A DNA stretch of 64,000 nt from QHWK01 sp035259385 (GCA_035259385.1 DATFWL010000183.1:88564-152563); one strand, 5' to 3'; counted from the stretch's first letter, positions 48,232 to 57,917 are shown. Program-made: numbers and translations. Notes: a model not told the origin generated them from the sequence alone.

Positions 48232-49170
48232 ATGACGCACCAGCCACGCGCCTCGTTCCAGTCGCCGCGGTTCGCGCAGCCGGCAACGTTCATGCGGCTG
48301 CCGCACGTCGAGGAGCCGCGCGGCCTCGACGTGGCGATCGTCGGAGTGCCGTACGACGGCGGCACCTCGTACCGGCCCGGCGCGCGGCTCGGCCCGCGGG
48401 AGATCCGGGCGCAGTCGTCGCTGATCCGTTCGTACAGCTACTTCCTCAAGGTCGCGCCGTTCGATCGCCTCAACGTCGCCGACGTCGGCGACATCGACGC
48501 GCCGCCGGTGAGCATCGACAAGGCGTATGCAGCGATCGAGGCGCGGATCGGCGCGATTACCGACGCCGGCGCGCGCCCGCTCGTCGTCGGCGGCGACCAC
48601 TCGATCTCGCTGCCGGTGCTGCGCGCGCTCGCCCGGCGGCATGGCCCGCTGGCGCTCGTTCAGTTCGACTCGCACATCGACACTTGGGACGAATATTTCG
48701 GCGGCAAATATTTCCACGGCACGCCGTTCCGCCGCGCGATCGAAGAAGGCGTGATCGACGGCCGCCGCTTCGTGCAGGTCGGCATCCGCGGACCGATGTA
48801 CGGCGAGGAGGATTTCGTGTTCCACCGCGAGCACGGGATCACGATGATCGACATCGACCAGGTGAAGGCGCGCGGCGTGGCTGATACCGTGAAGGCGATC
48901 CGGCGGATCCTCACCGGGCCCGCCTACATGACGTTCGACATCGACGCCGTCGATCCGGCGTTTGCTCCCGGCACCGGGACGCCGGAAGTCGGCGGTCTCA
49001 CGAGCCACGAGGCGCAGCAGCTCGTACGCGGCCTCGCCGGCGTGCCGCTGGTCGGCGGTGACATCGTCGAAGTGGCGCCGCTCTTCGACGGTCCCGGCCA
49101 GATCACCGCCCTCCTCGCGGCGAACCTGATGTTCGAATTCCTCTGCGCGCTGGCGGCCGACCGGGAGTAA
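48232..49170 (+). CDS. speB: Agmatinase / guanidino-acid ureohydrolase
   Basis: A 312-residue member of the arginase superfamily with all manganese ligands: VVGGDHSISLP (His), LVQFDSHIDTWDEYF (DxHxD) and FDIDAVDPAFAPGTGTPEVG (DxD). The DSHID form with WDEYFGGKYFHGTPFRRA resembles agmatinase and guanidinobutyrase rather than arginase. It would release urea from agmatine, giving putrescine, or from a related guanidino acid. The neighbouring divergent APC permease may import the substrate. No other polyamine genes are adjacent, so the exact substrate is uncertain. Confidence 0.87.
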   Translation: MTHQPRASFQSPRFAQPATFMRLPHVEEPRGLDVAIVGVPYDGGTSYRPGARLGPREIRAQSSLIRSYSYFLKVAPFDRLNVADVGDIDAPPVSIDKAYAAIEARIGAITDAGARPLVVGGDHSISLPVLRALARRHGPLALVQFDSHIDTWDEYFGGKYFHGTPFRRAIEEGVIDGRRFVQVGIRGPMYGEEDFVFHREHGITMIDIDQVKARGVADTVKAIRRILTGPAYMTFDIDAVDPAFAPGTGTPEVGGLTSHEAQQLVRGLAGVPLVGGDIVEVAPLFDGPGQITALLAANLMFEFLCALAADRE

Positions 49171-49180
49171 TCTGCGCGTC

Positions 49181-51589
49181 ATGGGCCTGCTTGCCGGCGA
49201 CCTGCGCTACGCGATCCGATCGCTCGCGCGCCAGCCGACCTTTACCGCCGTCGCGGTCCTGACGCTGGTGCTCGGCATCGGCGCGAACACCGCGATCTTC
49301 AGCGTGATCAAGGCGGTACTCCTGAATCCGCTGCCGTACCGTGATTACGCCCGCCTGGTCGTGCTCTCGGAGCAGAATCCCGACGGCAATCCGGACCTCG
49401 TCGCGCCGCTGACATTTGTCGACTGGCAGTCGCAGTCGCGCGCGATCCCGGCGCTGGCGGCGTTCCGCCAGCTGCGCTACGCGTTTGCCGGCACCGACGC
49501 CCCCCTCAACGTGGCCAGCGTGCGCGCCACGCCGAACCTCTTTTCGGTCCTCGGCGCCAGCGCGATGGTGGGCCGCACGTTCCTCGACGAGGAAGTCCGC
49601 CCTGGGAACGACCGCGTCGCCCTCCTGAGCCGGGCGTTCTGGCAGCGCCATTTCGGCGGCTCGCCCGGCGTGATCGGCCGCGCCATCCAGCTCGACGCCC
49701 AGCCGTACACGGTGGTCGGCGTCATGCCGGCGGAATTCGATTTTCCGCCGAGTGGTCACGTCGACGTGTGGACGCCGCTCAGCTTCGACCCCAACGACGC
49801 CCACGGACGATCGCGCAAGGCACGGTCGCTGAGCGTCGTCGGCCGTCTGGCCGACGGCGTCGGACTGGAGCAGGCGCAGCGCGAGATGACCCTGATCGCG
49901 TCCCGCCTCGCGACGACCTATCCGGACAGCAACGCCGGCTGGGGCGCCCGCGTGGTGTCGGTGCAGCAGCAGCTCGTGACGACGGTGAGGCCCGCGCTGA
50001 TGTTGATCAGCGGCGCCGTCGGATTTCTTCTGCTGATCGTGTGCGCGAACGTCGCGAACCTGATCCTGGCCCGGCTCTCGAGCCGTCGCACCGAACTGGC
50101 GGTCCGGGCGGCGCTTGGTGCCGGACGCTGGCAGCTCGTGCGTCAGGTGCTGATCGAGAGTCTGGTGCTCGCGACCAGCGGCGGCGCGCTCGGCCTGTTG
50201 ATCGCGTGGGCCGGTGTCCGTTTCGTCCGATCGCTGCCCGAGGGCAGTCTGCCGCGGATGCAGGACGTGCGGCTCGACGCCGGCGTCGTGCTGTTCGCGC
50301 TCGGCGCGTCGATCGTTGTCGCGATCGTGTCCGGCGTCGTGCCGGCGCTGCAGGCGTCGCGGACGGGTCTTCGCGACACGACCAACGCGTTCACGGGGAC
50401 GACCGGCAGCTCCGGCGTCCGTCTGCTCGGGGCGCTGGTGGTGCTCGAGGTTGCGCTCGCGCTGGTCCTGCTCGTCGGCGCCGGCCTCATGACGCGCAGC
50501 TTTGCCGAGCTGATGCGCGTGTCCCCGGGGTTCGAGCCGCGCAATCTGCTCGCCGTGCAGATCTATCTGCCGCAGGCGAAGTACAAGACCGCCGTCGATC
50601 GCACGCACTTCTACAAGGAAGCGATGCATCGCATCGCGGCACTGCCGGGCGTGCAGGCTGCGGCTGGCGTCAGCGCGCTGCCGATGTATCCGGTCGGGAT
50701 CGACTTCGCGCTGCCGTTCTCGATCGAGGGCAAGGCGCCGCCGGCCAACGGTGAAGAGCCGCGCGCCGACATCCGCATGGCCACGCCCGGCTATTTCGAG
50801 ACCATGAAGATCGCGCTTCGCAACGGCCGCACGATCGATGAGCGCGATCTCCCGGGGATGCCCGGCGCCATGGTCATCAACGAGACGATGGCGCGGCGGT
50901 ACTTCGACGGCGAGAACCCGATCGGCAAGGTGGTGAAGAATCCGCACGGCAGCGGCACGGTGATCGGCATCGTCGGCGACGTCAAGCATTACGGGCTGGA
51001 CAGCGAGCCGCGGGCGGAACTGTTCATGCCGGCATGGCAGCAGCCGTTGAACGGCATGGCCCTGGTCGTGCGGACCGCCGCGGATCCGCAGCCCTATGTC
51101 GAGCAGATCCGCCGCCAGGTGCTCGCCATCGACGCCGAGCAGCCGATTTACGACGCGAGCACGATGATCGAGGTGGTCGCGCGGTCGGTGTTCCTGCCGC
51201 GCATCAGCATGCTGCTGCTCGGCGCGTTTGCGGTGTCGGCGCTGCTCCTCGCGGTCGTCGGCATCTACGGCGTGGTGTCGTACACCGTATCGCAGCGGAC
51301 GCGCGAGCTCGGGCTGAGGATGGCGCTCGGCGCCGATGAAGGCGCGACGGTGCGTCTCGTGATGGGCCGCAGCCTTGCGCTGATCGCCGCAGGCACTCTC
51401 TTCGGTCTCGTCGCGTCGGTCGCCGCCGCGCGACTGATCGCGGGACTGCTCTATGCGATCGCCCCGCTCGATCCGATCGTCTTCGTGAGCGTGTCAGCGC
51501 TGCTCGCGCTGGCCGGAATCGTCGCCACGCTCATCCCAGCGCGCCGCGCCACGCGAGTCGATCCGATCGTCGCGCTCCGCGTCGAGTAG
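49181..51589 (+). CDS. ADOP-type duplicated MacB/FtsX permease
   Basis: An 802-residue membrane protein. It opens DLRYAIRSLARQPTFTAVAV and LVLGIGANTAIFSVIKAVLL, the signature of the acidobacterial duplicated orphan permease family. It has two MacB-periplasmic-core/FtsX units: the first with the extracytoplasmic domain about 50-250 and helices at about 280-420, the second starting near LGALVVLEVALALVLLVGAG and ending RRATRVDPIVALRVE. The closing helices (VSYTVSQRTRELGLRMALGA) are FtsX. Orphan members have no cognate ATPase beside them, as here. A role in export or envelope stress is inferred from MacB; nothing local indicates a substrate. Confidence 0.9.
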   Translation: MGLLAGDLRYAIRSLARQPTFTAVAVLTLVLGIGANTAIFSVIKAVLLNPLPYRDYARLVVLSEQNPDGNPDLVAPLTFVDWQSQSRAIPALAAFRQLRYAFAGTDAPLNVASVRATPNLFSVLGASAMVGRTFLDEEVRPGNDRVALLSRAFWQRHFGGSPGVIGRAIQLDAQPYTVVGVMPAEFDFPPSGHVDVWTPLSFDPNDAHGRSRKARSLSVVGRLADGVGLEQAQREMTLIASRLATTYPDSNAGWGARVVSVQQQLVTTVRPALMLISGAVGFLLLIVCANVANLILARLSSRRTELAVRAALGAGRWQLVRQVLIESLVLATSGGALGLLIAWAGVRFVRSLPEGSLPRMQDVRLDAGVVLFALGASIVVAIVSGVVPALQASRTGLRDTTNAFTGTTGSSGVRLLGALVVLEVALALVLLVGAGLMTRSFAELMRVSPGFEPRNLLAVQIYLPQAKYKTAVDRTHFYKEAMHRIAALPGVQAAAGVSALPMYPVGIDFALPFSIEGKAPPANGEEPRADIRMATPGYFETMKIALRNGRTIDERDLPGMPGAMVINETMARRYFDGENPIGKVVKNPHGSGTVIGIVGDVKHYGLDSEPRAELFMPAWQQPLNGMALVVRTAADPQPYVEQIRRQVLAIDAEQPIYDASTMIEVVARSVFLPRISMLLLGAFAVSALLLAVVGIYGVVSYTVSQRTRELGLRMALGADEGATVRLVMGRSLALIAAGTLFGLVASVAAARLIAGLLYAIAPLDPIVFVSVSALLALAGIVATLIPARRATRVDPIVALRVE

Positions 51590-51602
51590 CGCGCATCACC
51601 CC

Positions 51603-51623
51603 ATGGGCCCATCGGTCCCACAC
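51603..51623. repeat. GGCCCATCGGTCC-family repeat, single copy
   Basis: ATGGGCCCATCGGTCCCACA plus C is the exact reverse complement of the left arm at 46735-46755. It lies 14 bp after the ADOP permease stop. Confidence 0.65.
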
Positions 51624-51692
51624 ACTCCTGCGAAGCCGGCTGAGTTCGCCGCCGAGCGTCCCGACCGCGTACACTAGAGCCACACGGTTCCC

Positions 51693-52331
51693 ATGATTCT
51701 TCCCCTCCTTACGGTCGTGCTCGCGTCGGTGCTGGCTGCGTCCGCCGGAGCACAGTCGGTGCCGCGCTCGCGCATCGTCGTCCTCGGCGACAGCCTCGCT
51801 TCGGGCCGCGGCATCGGAACCGAGCACGCGTTCCCGGCGGTCTTGCAGCACAAGCTCGACGATGCAGGGCTCGACTTCGAGGTTGTAAATGCCGGTGTGT
51901 CCGGTGACACCTCGACCGGGGCGCTGCGGCGCTATGAGCGGCTGCTCGACGACCGCGTTCGAGTCCTGGTGCTCGAACTCGGCGCCAACGACGGTCTGCG
52001 CGGCGTACCGGTCGATCGGCTGCAGGACAATCTCAGCCGGATGATCGAGACCGCGCAGGCGCGCGCGATCACCGTGCTGCTGTGCCGGATGGAAGCGCTG
52101 CCGGTCCACGGCTGGGACTACACCGTGAAGTTCCACAATGCCTACGGCGAGCTTGCGAGGAAGTACGACGTGCCGCTCGTGCCCTTCATCCTGATGAACG
52201 TCATCGGGAACCCCGACCTGATGCAGCCCGATCATGCGCATCCCAACGCTGCCGGCGCCCGCGCGATCGCGGACAACATCTGGCCCTATCTCAAGCCGCT
52301 CCTGGCGTCGCGGACCGCGATCCACCATTGA
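51693..52331 (+). CDS. tesA: TesA-like SGNH esterase/lysophospholipase
   Basis: A 212-residue exported hydrolase. After the signal peptide (LTVVLASVLAASAGAQ) come the SGNH blocks: VVLGDSLASGRGI (Ser), VVNAGVSGDTS (Gly), LELGANDGLRG (Asn) and QPDHAHPNAAGARAIA (Asp and His). Length and order match TesA/arylesterases that act in the periplasm on acyl esters. The stop overlaps the start of the M61 peptidase gene (TGATG), so the two are coupled. Confidence 0.88.
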   Translation: MILPLLTVVLASVLAASAGAQSVPRSRIVVLGDSLASGRGIGTEHAFPAVLQHKLDDAGLDFEVVNAGVSGDTSTGALRRYERLLDDRVRVLVLELGANDGLRGVPVDRLQDNLSRMIETAQARAITVLLCRMEALPVHGWDYTVKFHNAYGELARKYDVPLVPFILMNVIGNPDLMQPDHAHPNAAGARAIADNIWPYLKPLLASRTAIHH

Positions 52332-54172
52332 TGCATAATCGCGGCGTGACGAGGTGTCTTCTCGCGTCTGTCGTGCTCATCGCGATGAGCATGGGTTCGC
52401 CGCGCGCCGCGGAGCCGGTTCGGTATCGCTTCTCGTTTCCCGAGCCGCAGCACCGCTGGATGCAGATCGAGGCGACATTCAGCGAGCTTGCGCCGGGCGC
52501 GCTGGAGCTGCGCATCAGCCGCTCCTCGCCGGGGCGCTACTCGCTCCACGATTTCGCGAAGAACGTCTACGACGTCCACGTCACGAGCGGGGGCCACGAG
52601 GTGGCGACGACGCGGCCGGATCCGTATGGCTGGAACGTGCCGGAGCACGAGAGCTCGCTGACCGTGCACTACAAGGTGTTCGGCGATCGCATCGACGGCA
52701 CCTACCTCGCGATCGACACGACCCACGCGCACATCAACATGCCTGCCGCGATCATGTGGGCGCGCGGCTTCGACGATCGTCCGGTGTCAGTCGTCTTCGA
52801 GCAGCCCGCGGGGATGCGCTGGCAGGTGGCGACGCAGCTCCATCCCGGCGCGTCGCCGCTCGAATTCACCGCCCCCAACCTGCAGTACCTGATGGACAGC
52901 CCGTCCGAGTTCGGGCCGGTTGCGGTGCGGCAGTTTGCGGTCGGAGACCGCAGGTTCCGCGTCGCGATCCATCACACCGGCACCGATGCCGAGCTCGACG
53001 CCTACATGAAAGACGTCGAGAAGATCGTGCGGCAGGAAGGCGCGATCTATGGCGAGTACCCGAGCTACGAACCGGGATACTACACATTTCTCGCGGACTA
53101 TCTGCCGTACGCGAGCGGCGACGGCATGGAGCACCGCAACAGCACCGTCATGACGTCGTCCGGCTCGATTGCGAATGCGCGATCGCAGCTGCTCGACACC
53201 GTCGCGCACGAGTTCTTTCATTGCTGGAACGTCGAGCGGATTCGTCCGAAGGACCTCGAGCCGTTCGACTTCGACCGTGCCGACATGTCCGGCGAGCTGT
53301 GGCTGGCCGAAGGGTTCACGCAGTACTACGGTCCACTCGCGCTGCAGCGAGCGGCGCTGGTGGACCTCGCCGCCACCGCAAACACCTTCACCGGCCTCAT
53401 CGAATCAGTGATGGCCCCGGGACACCTGGTGCGCAGCGCCGAGGAAATGAGCCGGCTGGCGCCGTTCGTCGACGGCGGGCGCGTCAACGATCCAACCAAC
53501 TTCCCGATCACGTTGATTTCGTACTATCCGTTCGGCGGCGCGATCGCGCTTGCGCTCGATCTGACGCTCCGTGATCGGAGCGACAGCCGCCTGTCGCTGG
53601 ACGACTACATGCAGGCGATGTGGCGGAAGTACGGCAAGCCGGGCGGCAGCCGTGAAGGGTACGTGGAGCACCCGTACACGGTGGCGGATGCTGAAGCGAC
53701 GCTCGCCGAAGTCAGCGGCGACCGCGCGTTCGCCCGCGAGTTCTTCGGCCGCTACATCCAGGGACACGACCTCGCCGACTACGGCCGGCTGCTTGCGCGC
53801 GCCGGATTCGCCGTTCGCAAGCGCAGCCCCGGACGCGCCTGGCTCGGCGACGTGCACGTGGAGGCGAGCGGCGGGGCGTCGCGCCTCGCGGTGCTGGTCG
53901 CCCCGGCCTGGCCGATCTACGCCGCCGGCATCGATCAGGACGACGAGCTCCAGCAGATCGACGGCCAGCGGATCGGCGGCGACCATGACCTCGCGGCGGT
54001 TCTCCGGCGACACAAGCCTGGCGACTCGGTGGCCCTCGTCTATGTGGATCGCACGCGGGTTCCCAGGACCGCGAGCGTCATGCTTGGCGAGGATCCGCAT
54101 GTCGAGGTGGTGGTCGCGGATCCGACTGCCGCGCAGCGCGACTTCCGCAATCGGTGGCTCGGGGCAAAGTAG
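52331..54172 (+). CDS. M61 glycyl-aminopeptidase family protein with PDZ domain
   Basis: A 613-residue exported metallopeptidase. The signal peptide (CLLASVVLIAMSMGSPRA) is followed by a beta-sandwich, a thermolysin-like catalytic domain with VAHEFFHCWNVERI (zinc HExxH) and LWLAEGFTQYY (third ligand Glu), and a C-terminal PDZ domain (DQDDELQQIDGQRIGG). This is the full M61 layout. These enzymes cleave N-terminal Gly or Ala residues from peptides. It is coupled to tesA upstream and lies 3 bp before the next gene, so the three probably share a transcript. Confidence 0.9.
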   Translation: MHNRGVTRCLLASVVLIAMSMGSPRAAEPVRYRFSFPEPQHRWMQIEATFSELAPGALELRISRSSPGRYSLHDFAKNVYDVHVTSGGHEVATTRPDPYGWNVPEHESSLTVHYKVFGDRIDGTYLAIDTTHAHINMPAAIMWARGFDDRPVSVVFEQPAGMRWQVATQLHPGASPLEFTAPNLQYLMDSPSEFGPVAVRQFAVGDRRFRVAIHHTGTDAELDAYMKDVEKIVRQEGAIYGEYPSYEPGYYTFLADYLPYASGDGMEHRNSTVMTSSGSIANARSQLLDTVAHEFFHCWNVERIRPKDLEPFDFDRADMSGELWLAEGFTQYYGPLALQRAALVDLAATANTFTGLIESVMAPGHLVRSAEEMSRLAPFVDGGRVNDPTNFPITLISYYPFGGAIALALDLTLRDRSDSRLSLDDYMQAMWRKYGKPGGSREGYVEHPYTVADAEATLAEVSGDRAFAREFFGRYIQGHDLADYGRLLARAGFAVRKRSPGRAWLGDVHVEASGGASRLAVLVAPAWPIYAAGIDQDDELQQIDGQRIGGDHDLAAVLRRHKPGDSVALVYVDRTRVPRTASVMLGEDPHVEVVVADPTAAQRDFRNRWLGAK

Positions 54173-54175
54173 CAG

Positions 54176-54769
54176 ATGGCTCTACCGTGGATGCAAATCA
54201 TCGACGCGGCGATCGGCGTGACCGATCTCGTGCGCAGCCGCAGGATCCGCACGCTGGCCGGCCAGCAGGGACCACAAGACCTCGAAGTGGCCGCGCGTGT
54301 GCCCGGCGCGCTCGAGGCGCGCCTGGCCGGGGTGATGGTCGCCGCACTGAAAGAAGTCTTCGAGCGTGATTCCAAACGGCTGGAGCTCGAGCGGGAGCAG
54401 GCGGCCATCGAACGTGAACGCGCCGAGCGCGCGCTGCGTCTCGAGCTGCGACGCCAGGCCGGTGAACGCGAGATCGGCCGGCTGCGTCTGCTGGCCGGCG
54501 TTGCCAGCATCTGCTGGCTCGGCACGCTGTTCTTTTCCGCGCGGCTGATTGGCGGTCCGATCGGCGCGCGGCTCGCGCTCGGCGTCGGATGGGCGCTGCT
54601 GCTCGGGGCCGTCGCGGCATCGTTCACCGCGCAGGCTGGCGTCGCGGCGGCGCTCGACTCCGTGTCCGCCGACGACCGCGCGCTCTCGTCGGGAGTAAGC
54701 GGCGCACTCGCGGTCTGGTTGATCGTCGTCGGCCTTGCGGTGGTAGGAATCGCCGTTCTCATCGCGTAG
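54176..54769 (+). CDS. Hypothetical membrane protein with charged coiled coil
   Basis: Not recognised. The 197-residue product has an N-terminal amphipathic part, a strongly charged helix (SKRLELEREQAAIERERAER, about residues 65-100) with heptad character, then three or four hydrophobic segments (LLAGVASICWLGTLFFSA, LALGVGWALLLGAVAASF, ALAVWLIVVGLAVVGIAVLI). The pattern suggests a cytoplasmic coiled coil anchored to the inner membrane. It follows the M61 gene by 3 bp. Confidence 0.65.
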   Translation: MALPWMQIIDAAIGVTDLVRSRRIRTLAGQQGPQDLEVAARVPGALEARLAGVMVAALKEVFERDSKRLELEREQAAIERERAERALRLELRRQAGEREIGRLRLLAGVASICWLGTLFFSARLIGGPIGARLALGVGWALLLGAVAASFTAQAGVAAALDSVSADDRALSSGVSGALAVWLIVVGLAVVGIAVLIA

Positions 54770-54797
54770 AGCTGCATCTCAGTCAATGGCTCTGCAG

Positions 54798-56402
54798 CTA
54801 GCGCGGAACGAGCACGCCGGGCGCGAGCTTCCATTCCGGATCCAGCGCGCGCTTCACGGCGCGCATCTGCTCGATGCCCTCGTCGCCGTACATGTCGCGC
54901 AGTAACCGCTGTTTCGTCGGATTGCGGCCGACGCCGTGCTCCGCCAGCGGCGATCCGCCGAGCGCCCGCACGCTGCGGCCGAATTCGAGAATCGCGTCGC
55001 GGCCGGCTTCCACGTCGGCAAACGTGCGCGGGATCACGTTGGGGTGGAGGTTGCCGTCGGAGATGTGGCCCCAGACGGCGGCGTCGAGCCCGCGCCGGCG
55101 AAATTCCTCGTCGTAGACGCGCATCAGCTCGCCGACGCGCTCGAAAGGCACGATCATGTCGGCCGCGGTCTTGGCAATGCGGCTGTCGATCTGCGTCGCG
55201 CGGCCGATGCGTGCGTTCACGCCGGCCGGCACCGCCTCGCGCAGCGCACGCAGCTGATGCTGGCGCGCGGTGTCGCCTGGCACCGCGATCTCCACGCGAT
55301 CGAGCACGCCGGCGGCGTCGAGCGACCGGCACAGGCGGACGAGTGGCGTATCGGGCGCATCGCGATCGCGGGCGCGGCCGATCTCGTCGAACGCCTGCGC
55401 CGCCGTCGTCTGCGGAGCCAGGTCCAGGGCGATCAGAAGCGCGATCGCCGCGCTCGCGGGAATCGTGACGCCGCACGCGCGATCGACGCCGTCGTCGCGG
55501 AGAATCTCCAGGCTTCGCGCGTCCATGTGCTCGATCGCCGAGATGTCGAGGCCGTGCGCATCGAGCCCGCGCCACGTCGCCTGCGCCGCCCGTCGCAGCG
55601 TCGAGACGAGGCTCAGCGCGGCGTCGCGCTCGACGAATGGCACGAATGCGAGGCAGATCGCCGGCCGGACCGGAAGCACACGAAGCGTGACCGCGGTGAT
55701 GACCCCGAGTGTGCCTTCCGATCCGATGAACAGATCGATGAGGTCCATCTCCGGCGCGGCGAAGTATCCGGCCGACACCTTCGCGACCTGCGGCAGCCGA
55801 TAGGTCGGGACGCTCACCGACACGACGCCGTCCGACAATGTCAGCTCGAACCGGCCGCTGCGCGCGCGGGTCCGGCCGCGTTCGATGTCGAGGATGTCGC
55901 CGTTCGCGAGCACGACGGTGATCGCCCGGACCCAGTCTCGCGTGGCGCCGTACTTGAACGTCGCCGCGCCGGCGGCGTTCGTGGACACGATCCCGCCCAC
56001 GAAGGCTCCCGTGAAGGTCGGCACCGGCGGATAGTGCCTGCCGCTGTGTGCGAGCGCGGCGTCGAGGGCGACGAGCGTGACGCCCGCTTCAGCCCGAATC
56101 CAGTCGTCGCCGATCGCGACAATCCGGTTGAGCCGCGCAGTACTGAGCAGCAGTTCGCCGCGCGGCGTGGCGCCGCCGGTGAGCGACGACTGCGCGCCGA
56201 TCGGCAGCACCGCTGGAGATGCGCGCAGCAGTGCCGCCACCTCGGCCTCCGACGCCGGCGCGGCAATCCCGCTCGCGAACCCGCCCGGAAAATGCGCGGC
56301 GTCCTCGAGATGGGCGGCGATGACGTCTGCGTCGCGGGAGATCGACGCCGTCGTCGACGCATCGCCCGCCGCCCGTCGCGCCCGCAGCGCGGCCATCGAC
56401 AT
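54798..56402 (-). CDS. FAD-linked oxidase (GlcD / D-lactate dehydrogenase type)
   Basis: A 534-residue flavoprotein of the type 4 FAD-linked family. The FAD-binding half has VLPIGAQSSLTGGATPRGE, which binds the diphosphate, then PTFTGAFVGGIVSTNAAGAA and KYGATRDWVRAITVVLANG. The C-terminal half carries VWGHISDGNLHPNVIPR, with catalytic His residues, and AEHGVGRNPTK. These match D-lactate dehydrogenase (cytochrome), GlcD and D-2-hydroxyglutarate dehydrogenase. The substrate is a D-2-hydroxy acid that cannot be further specified. The electron acceptor would be a quinone or cytochrome. It follows the M20 peptidase after 16 bp. Confidence 0.87.
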   Translation of the reverse strand: MSMAALRARRAAGDASTTASISRDADVIAAHLEDAAHFPGGFASGIAAPASEAEVAALLRASPAVLPIGAQSSLTGGATPRGELLLSTARLNRIVAIGDDWIRAEAGVTLVALDAALAHSGRHYPPVPTFTGAFVGGIVSTNAAGAATFKYGATRDWVRAITVVLANGDILDIERGRTRARSGRFELTLSDGVVSVSVPTYRLPQVAKVSAGYFAAPEMDLIDLFIGSEGTLGVITAVTLRVLPVRPAICLAFVPFVERDAALSLVSTLRRAAQATWRGLDAHGLDISAIEHMDARSLEILRDDGVDRACGVTIPASAAIALLIALDLAPQTTAAQAFDEIGRARDRDAPDTPLVRLCRSLDAAGVLDRVEIAVPGDTARQHQLRALREAVPAGVNARIGRATQIDSRIAKTAADMIVPFERVGELMRVYDEEFRRRGLDAAVWGHISDGNLHPNVIPRTFADVEAGRDAILEFGRSVRALGGSPLAEHGVGRNPTKQRLLRDMYGDEGIEQMRAVKRALDPEWKLAPGVLVPR

Positions 56403-56418
56403 GCGGTCTCGGCGTCCC

Positions 56419-57798
56419 CTATTTCGCGAGCGCTTTGATCAGGCGGTACTGGAACTCGAGGCCCTCGAAGAATTGCTTCACACCGACGCGCTCGTCGCGC
56501 CCGTGCGCGCGGACGTCGTCGATGTCGCCGAACGTGCCATCGATGCCGTACGTCGGGATCTCGCCGTTGCGAAGAAAGAGTCCGTCGGTTGCGCCGGTGC
56601 TCATCACCGGGACGACGATGGCGCCGGGGAACATCTCCCTGGTCAGCGATTCGACAGCGGCCATGACGTCGGGCCGGAGCGGCGACGGCTTGCTCGGATT
56701 GGCGTCGCCGACGAACGACACCGTGATCTTCGGATCGGCCAGCACCTCGACGAGCGCGTCGCGCACCGAGTGTGGCGGAACGCCCGGCAGGATGCGGCAG
56801 TTCACGTTGGCGGTTGCCAGCTGCGGCAACGCATTGGTGGCGTGGCCGCCAGACAACATCGTCGCCACGCAGGTGGTTCGCATCATCGAATTCCAGTACG
56901 GGAGCTGCGCCGACAGCCGCGACGCGGCGGCGAGATCGGGCGTCGGCTTCGCCACCGCGCGCATGTCGGCGGCAACCTTCGGATCCGATTCGACGGCGGC
57001 CGATCGCTCGAAGTAGGCGCGAGTCACTTCGTTCAGCTGAACGGGGAAGTCGAAGGTCGCGAGCCGCGCCAGCCCCTGCGACAGGTGATAGATCGCGTTG
57101 TCCTTCACCGGCAGCGAGCTGTGGCCGCCGGCGTTGGTGACCTCGAGGCGGAAGTTCTGGAACACTTTCTCGCTGGCCTGCACCTCGTTGGTGAGGTACT
57201 TGCCCTTGCGCATGTTGCCGCCACCGCCTTCGTTGATGGCGAACTCGGCGTCGATCAGATCCTTGTGGTTCCTCACGAGCCAATCGACGCCGTTGAAGCT
57301 GCCGCCTTCTTCGTCCGCGGTCAGCGCGAGGATCAGATCGCGATCGGGTTTGAAGGCCTCTTCCTTCAACCGAATCAGGTTCGCGACGAACTGGGCGGCC
57401 ATCGCCTTGTCGTCGCTGGTGCCGCGGCCGTAGAACCAGCCGTCCTTCTCGAGGAACGTGAACGGATCGAACGACCAGTCCTCGCGCTTCGCTTCGACGA
57501 CATCGAGGTGCGCGAGGAGCAGGAGCGGCCGCTTCGCGCCGCTGCCGTGATAGCGTGCGACCACATTGTGCTTGCGCGGATCGGGACCGAGCACCTGAAT
57601 GTCGCTCTCGGGAAACCCGGCCGCGCGCAGGCGAGCGGCCATCGCGTCGGCCGCCGCCGTCACGTTGCCTGCAGGCGTGTCGGTGGTGTTGATTTCGACG
57701 AGCTCCCTGTAGATCGCGCGGGCGCGGGCGTCGTTTGGACCCGACTGGGCGGACAGCGACACACAAGCCAGCAGAGGGAGGAGGAAGGACCAGCGCAT
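56419..57798 (-). CDS. Exported M20-family metallopeptidase
   Basis: A 459-residue zinc carboxypeptidase/aminoacylase-like protein with a short signal peptide (SFLLPLLACVSLSAQ). Metal-site blocks are LLLLAHLDVVEAKREDW (His, Asp), FYGRGTSDDKAMAAQ (bridging Asp), ALTADEEGGSFNG (catalytic Glu and metal Glu) and the final VRAHGRDERVGV (His). A dimerisation domain interrupts the catalytic one (about 200-330). It should cut dipeptides or acylated amino acids in the periplasm. The start is supported by a perfect TATAAT 6 nt upstream. Confidence 0.9.
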   Translation of the reverse strand: MRWSFLLPLLACVSLSAQSGPNDARARAIYRELVEINTTDTPAGNVTAAADAMAARLRAAGFPESDIQVLGPDPRKHNVVARYHGSGAKRPLLLLAHLDVVEAKREDWSFDPFTFLEKDGWFYGRGTSDDKAMAAQFVANLIRLKEEAFKPDRDLILALTADEEGGSFNGVDWLVRNHKDLIDAEFAINEGGGGNMRKGKYLTNEVQASEKVFQNFRLEVTNAGGHSSLPVKDNAIYHLSQGLARLATFDFPVQLNEVTRAYFERSAAVESDPKVAADMRAVAKPTPDLAAASRLSAQLPYWNSMMRTTCVATMLSGGHATNALPQLATANVNCRILPGVPPHSVRDALVEVLADPKITVSFVGDANPSKPSPLRPDVMAAVESLTREMFPGAIVVPVMSTGATDGLFLRNGEIPTYGIDGTFGDIDDVRAHGRDERVGVKQFFEGLEFQYRLIKALAK

Positions 57799-57804
57799 CG
57801 TCGG

Positions 57805-57810
57805 ATTATA
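57805..57810 (-). promoter_or_regulatory. -10 element TATAAT of a probable leaderless transcript (M20 peptidase)
   Basis: A perfect TATAAT on the minus strand ends 6 nt before the ATG, which puts the transcription start on the start codon. There is no Shine-Dalgarno sequence. Confidence 0.6.
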
Positions 57811-57821
57811 GGATCGCGTCT

Positions 57822-57890
57822 GGGTTCGGAGTTCGAAGTTCGGGGTTCTCGTTCTGTGGCCCCGAACGGCGAACCCCGAACCCCGAACCC
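57822..57890. repeat. TTCGGGGTTC / GAACCCCGAA low-complexity inverted repeat
   Basis: TTCGGGGTTC (57839-57848) is the exact reverse complement of GAACCCCGAA (57871-57880), and GGGTTCGG of the outer CCGAACCC. It fills the gap between the divergent M20 and ArgH-like genes. It is similar in style to the element inside actB but uses different units. Confidence 0.65.
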
Positions 57891-57905
57891 GGTCCGCGAA
57901 GCCGG

Positions 57906-57911
57906 TATACT
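57906..57911 (+). promoter_or_regulatory. -10 element TATACT of a probable leaderless transcript (ArgH-like gene)
   Basis: TATACT ends 6 nt before the ATG; no Shine-Dalgarno sequence is present. Confidence 0.55.
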
Positions 57912-57917
57912 TTTCCG

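Noticed and set aside
48655..48690. DSHID in place of DAHxD as a lost metal site in the agmatinase
   Set aside because: The Asp, His and Asp ligands are all retained; Ser at the second position also occurs in other ureohydrolases of this group, so this is normal variation.
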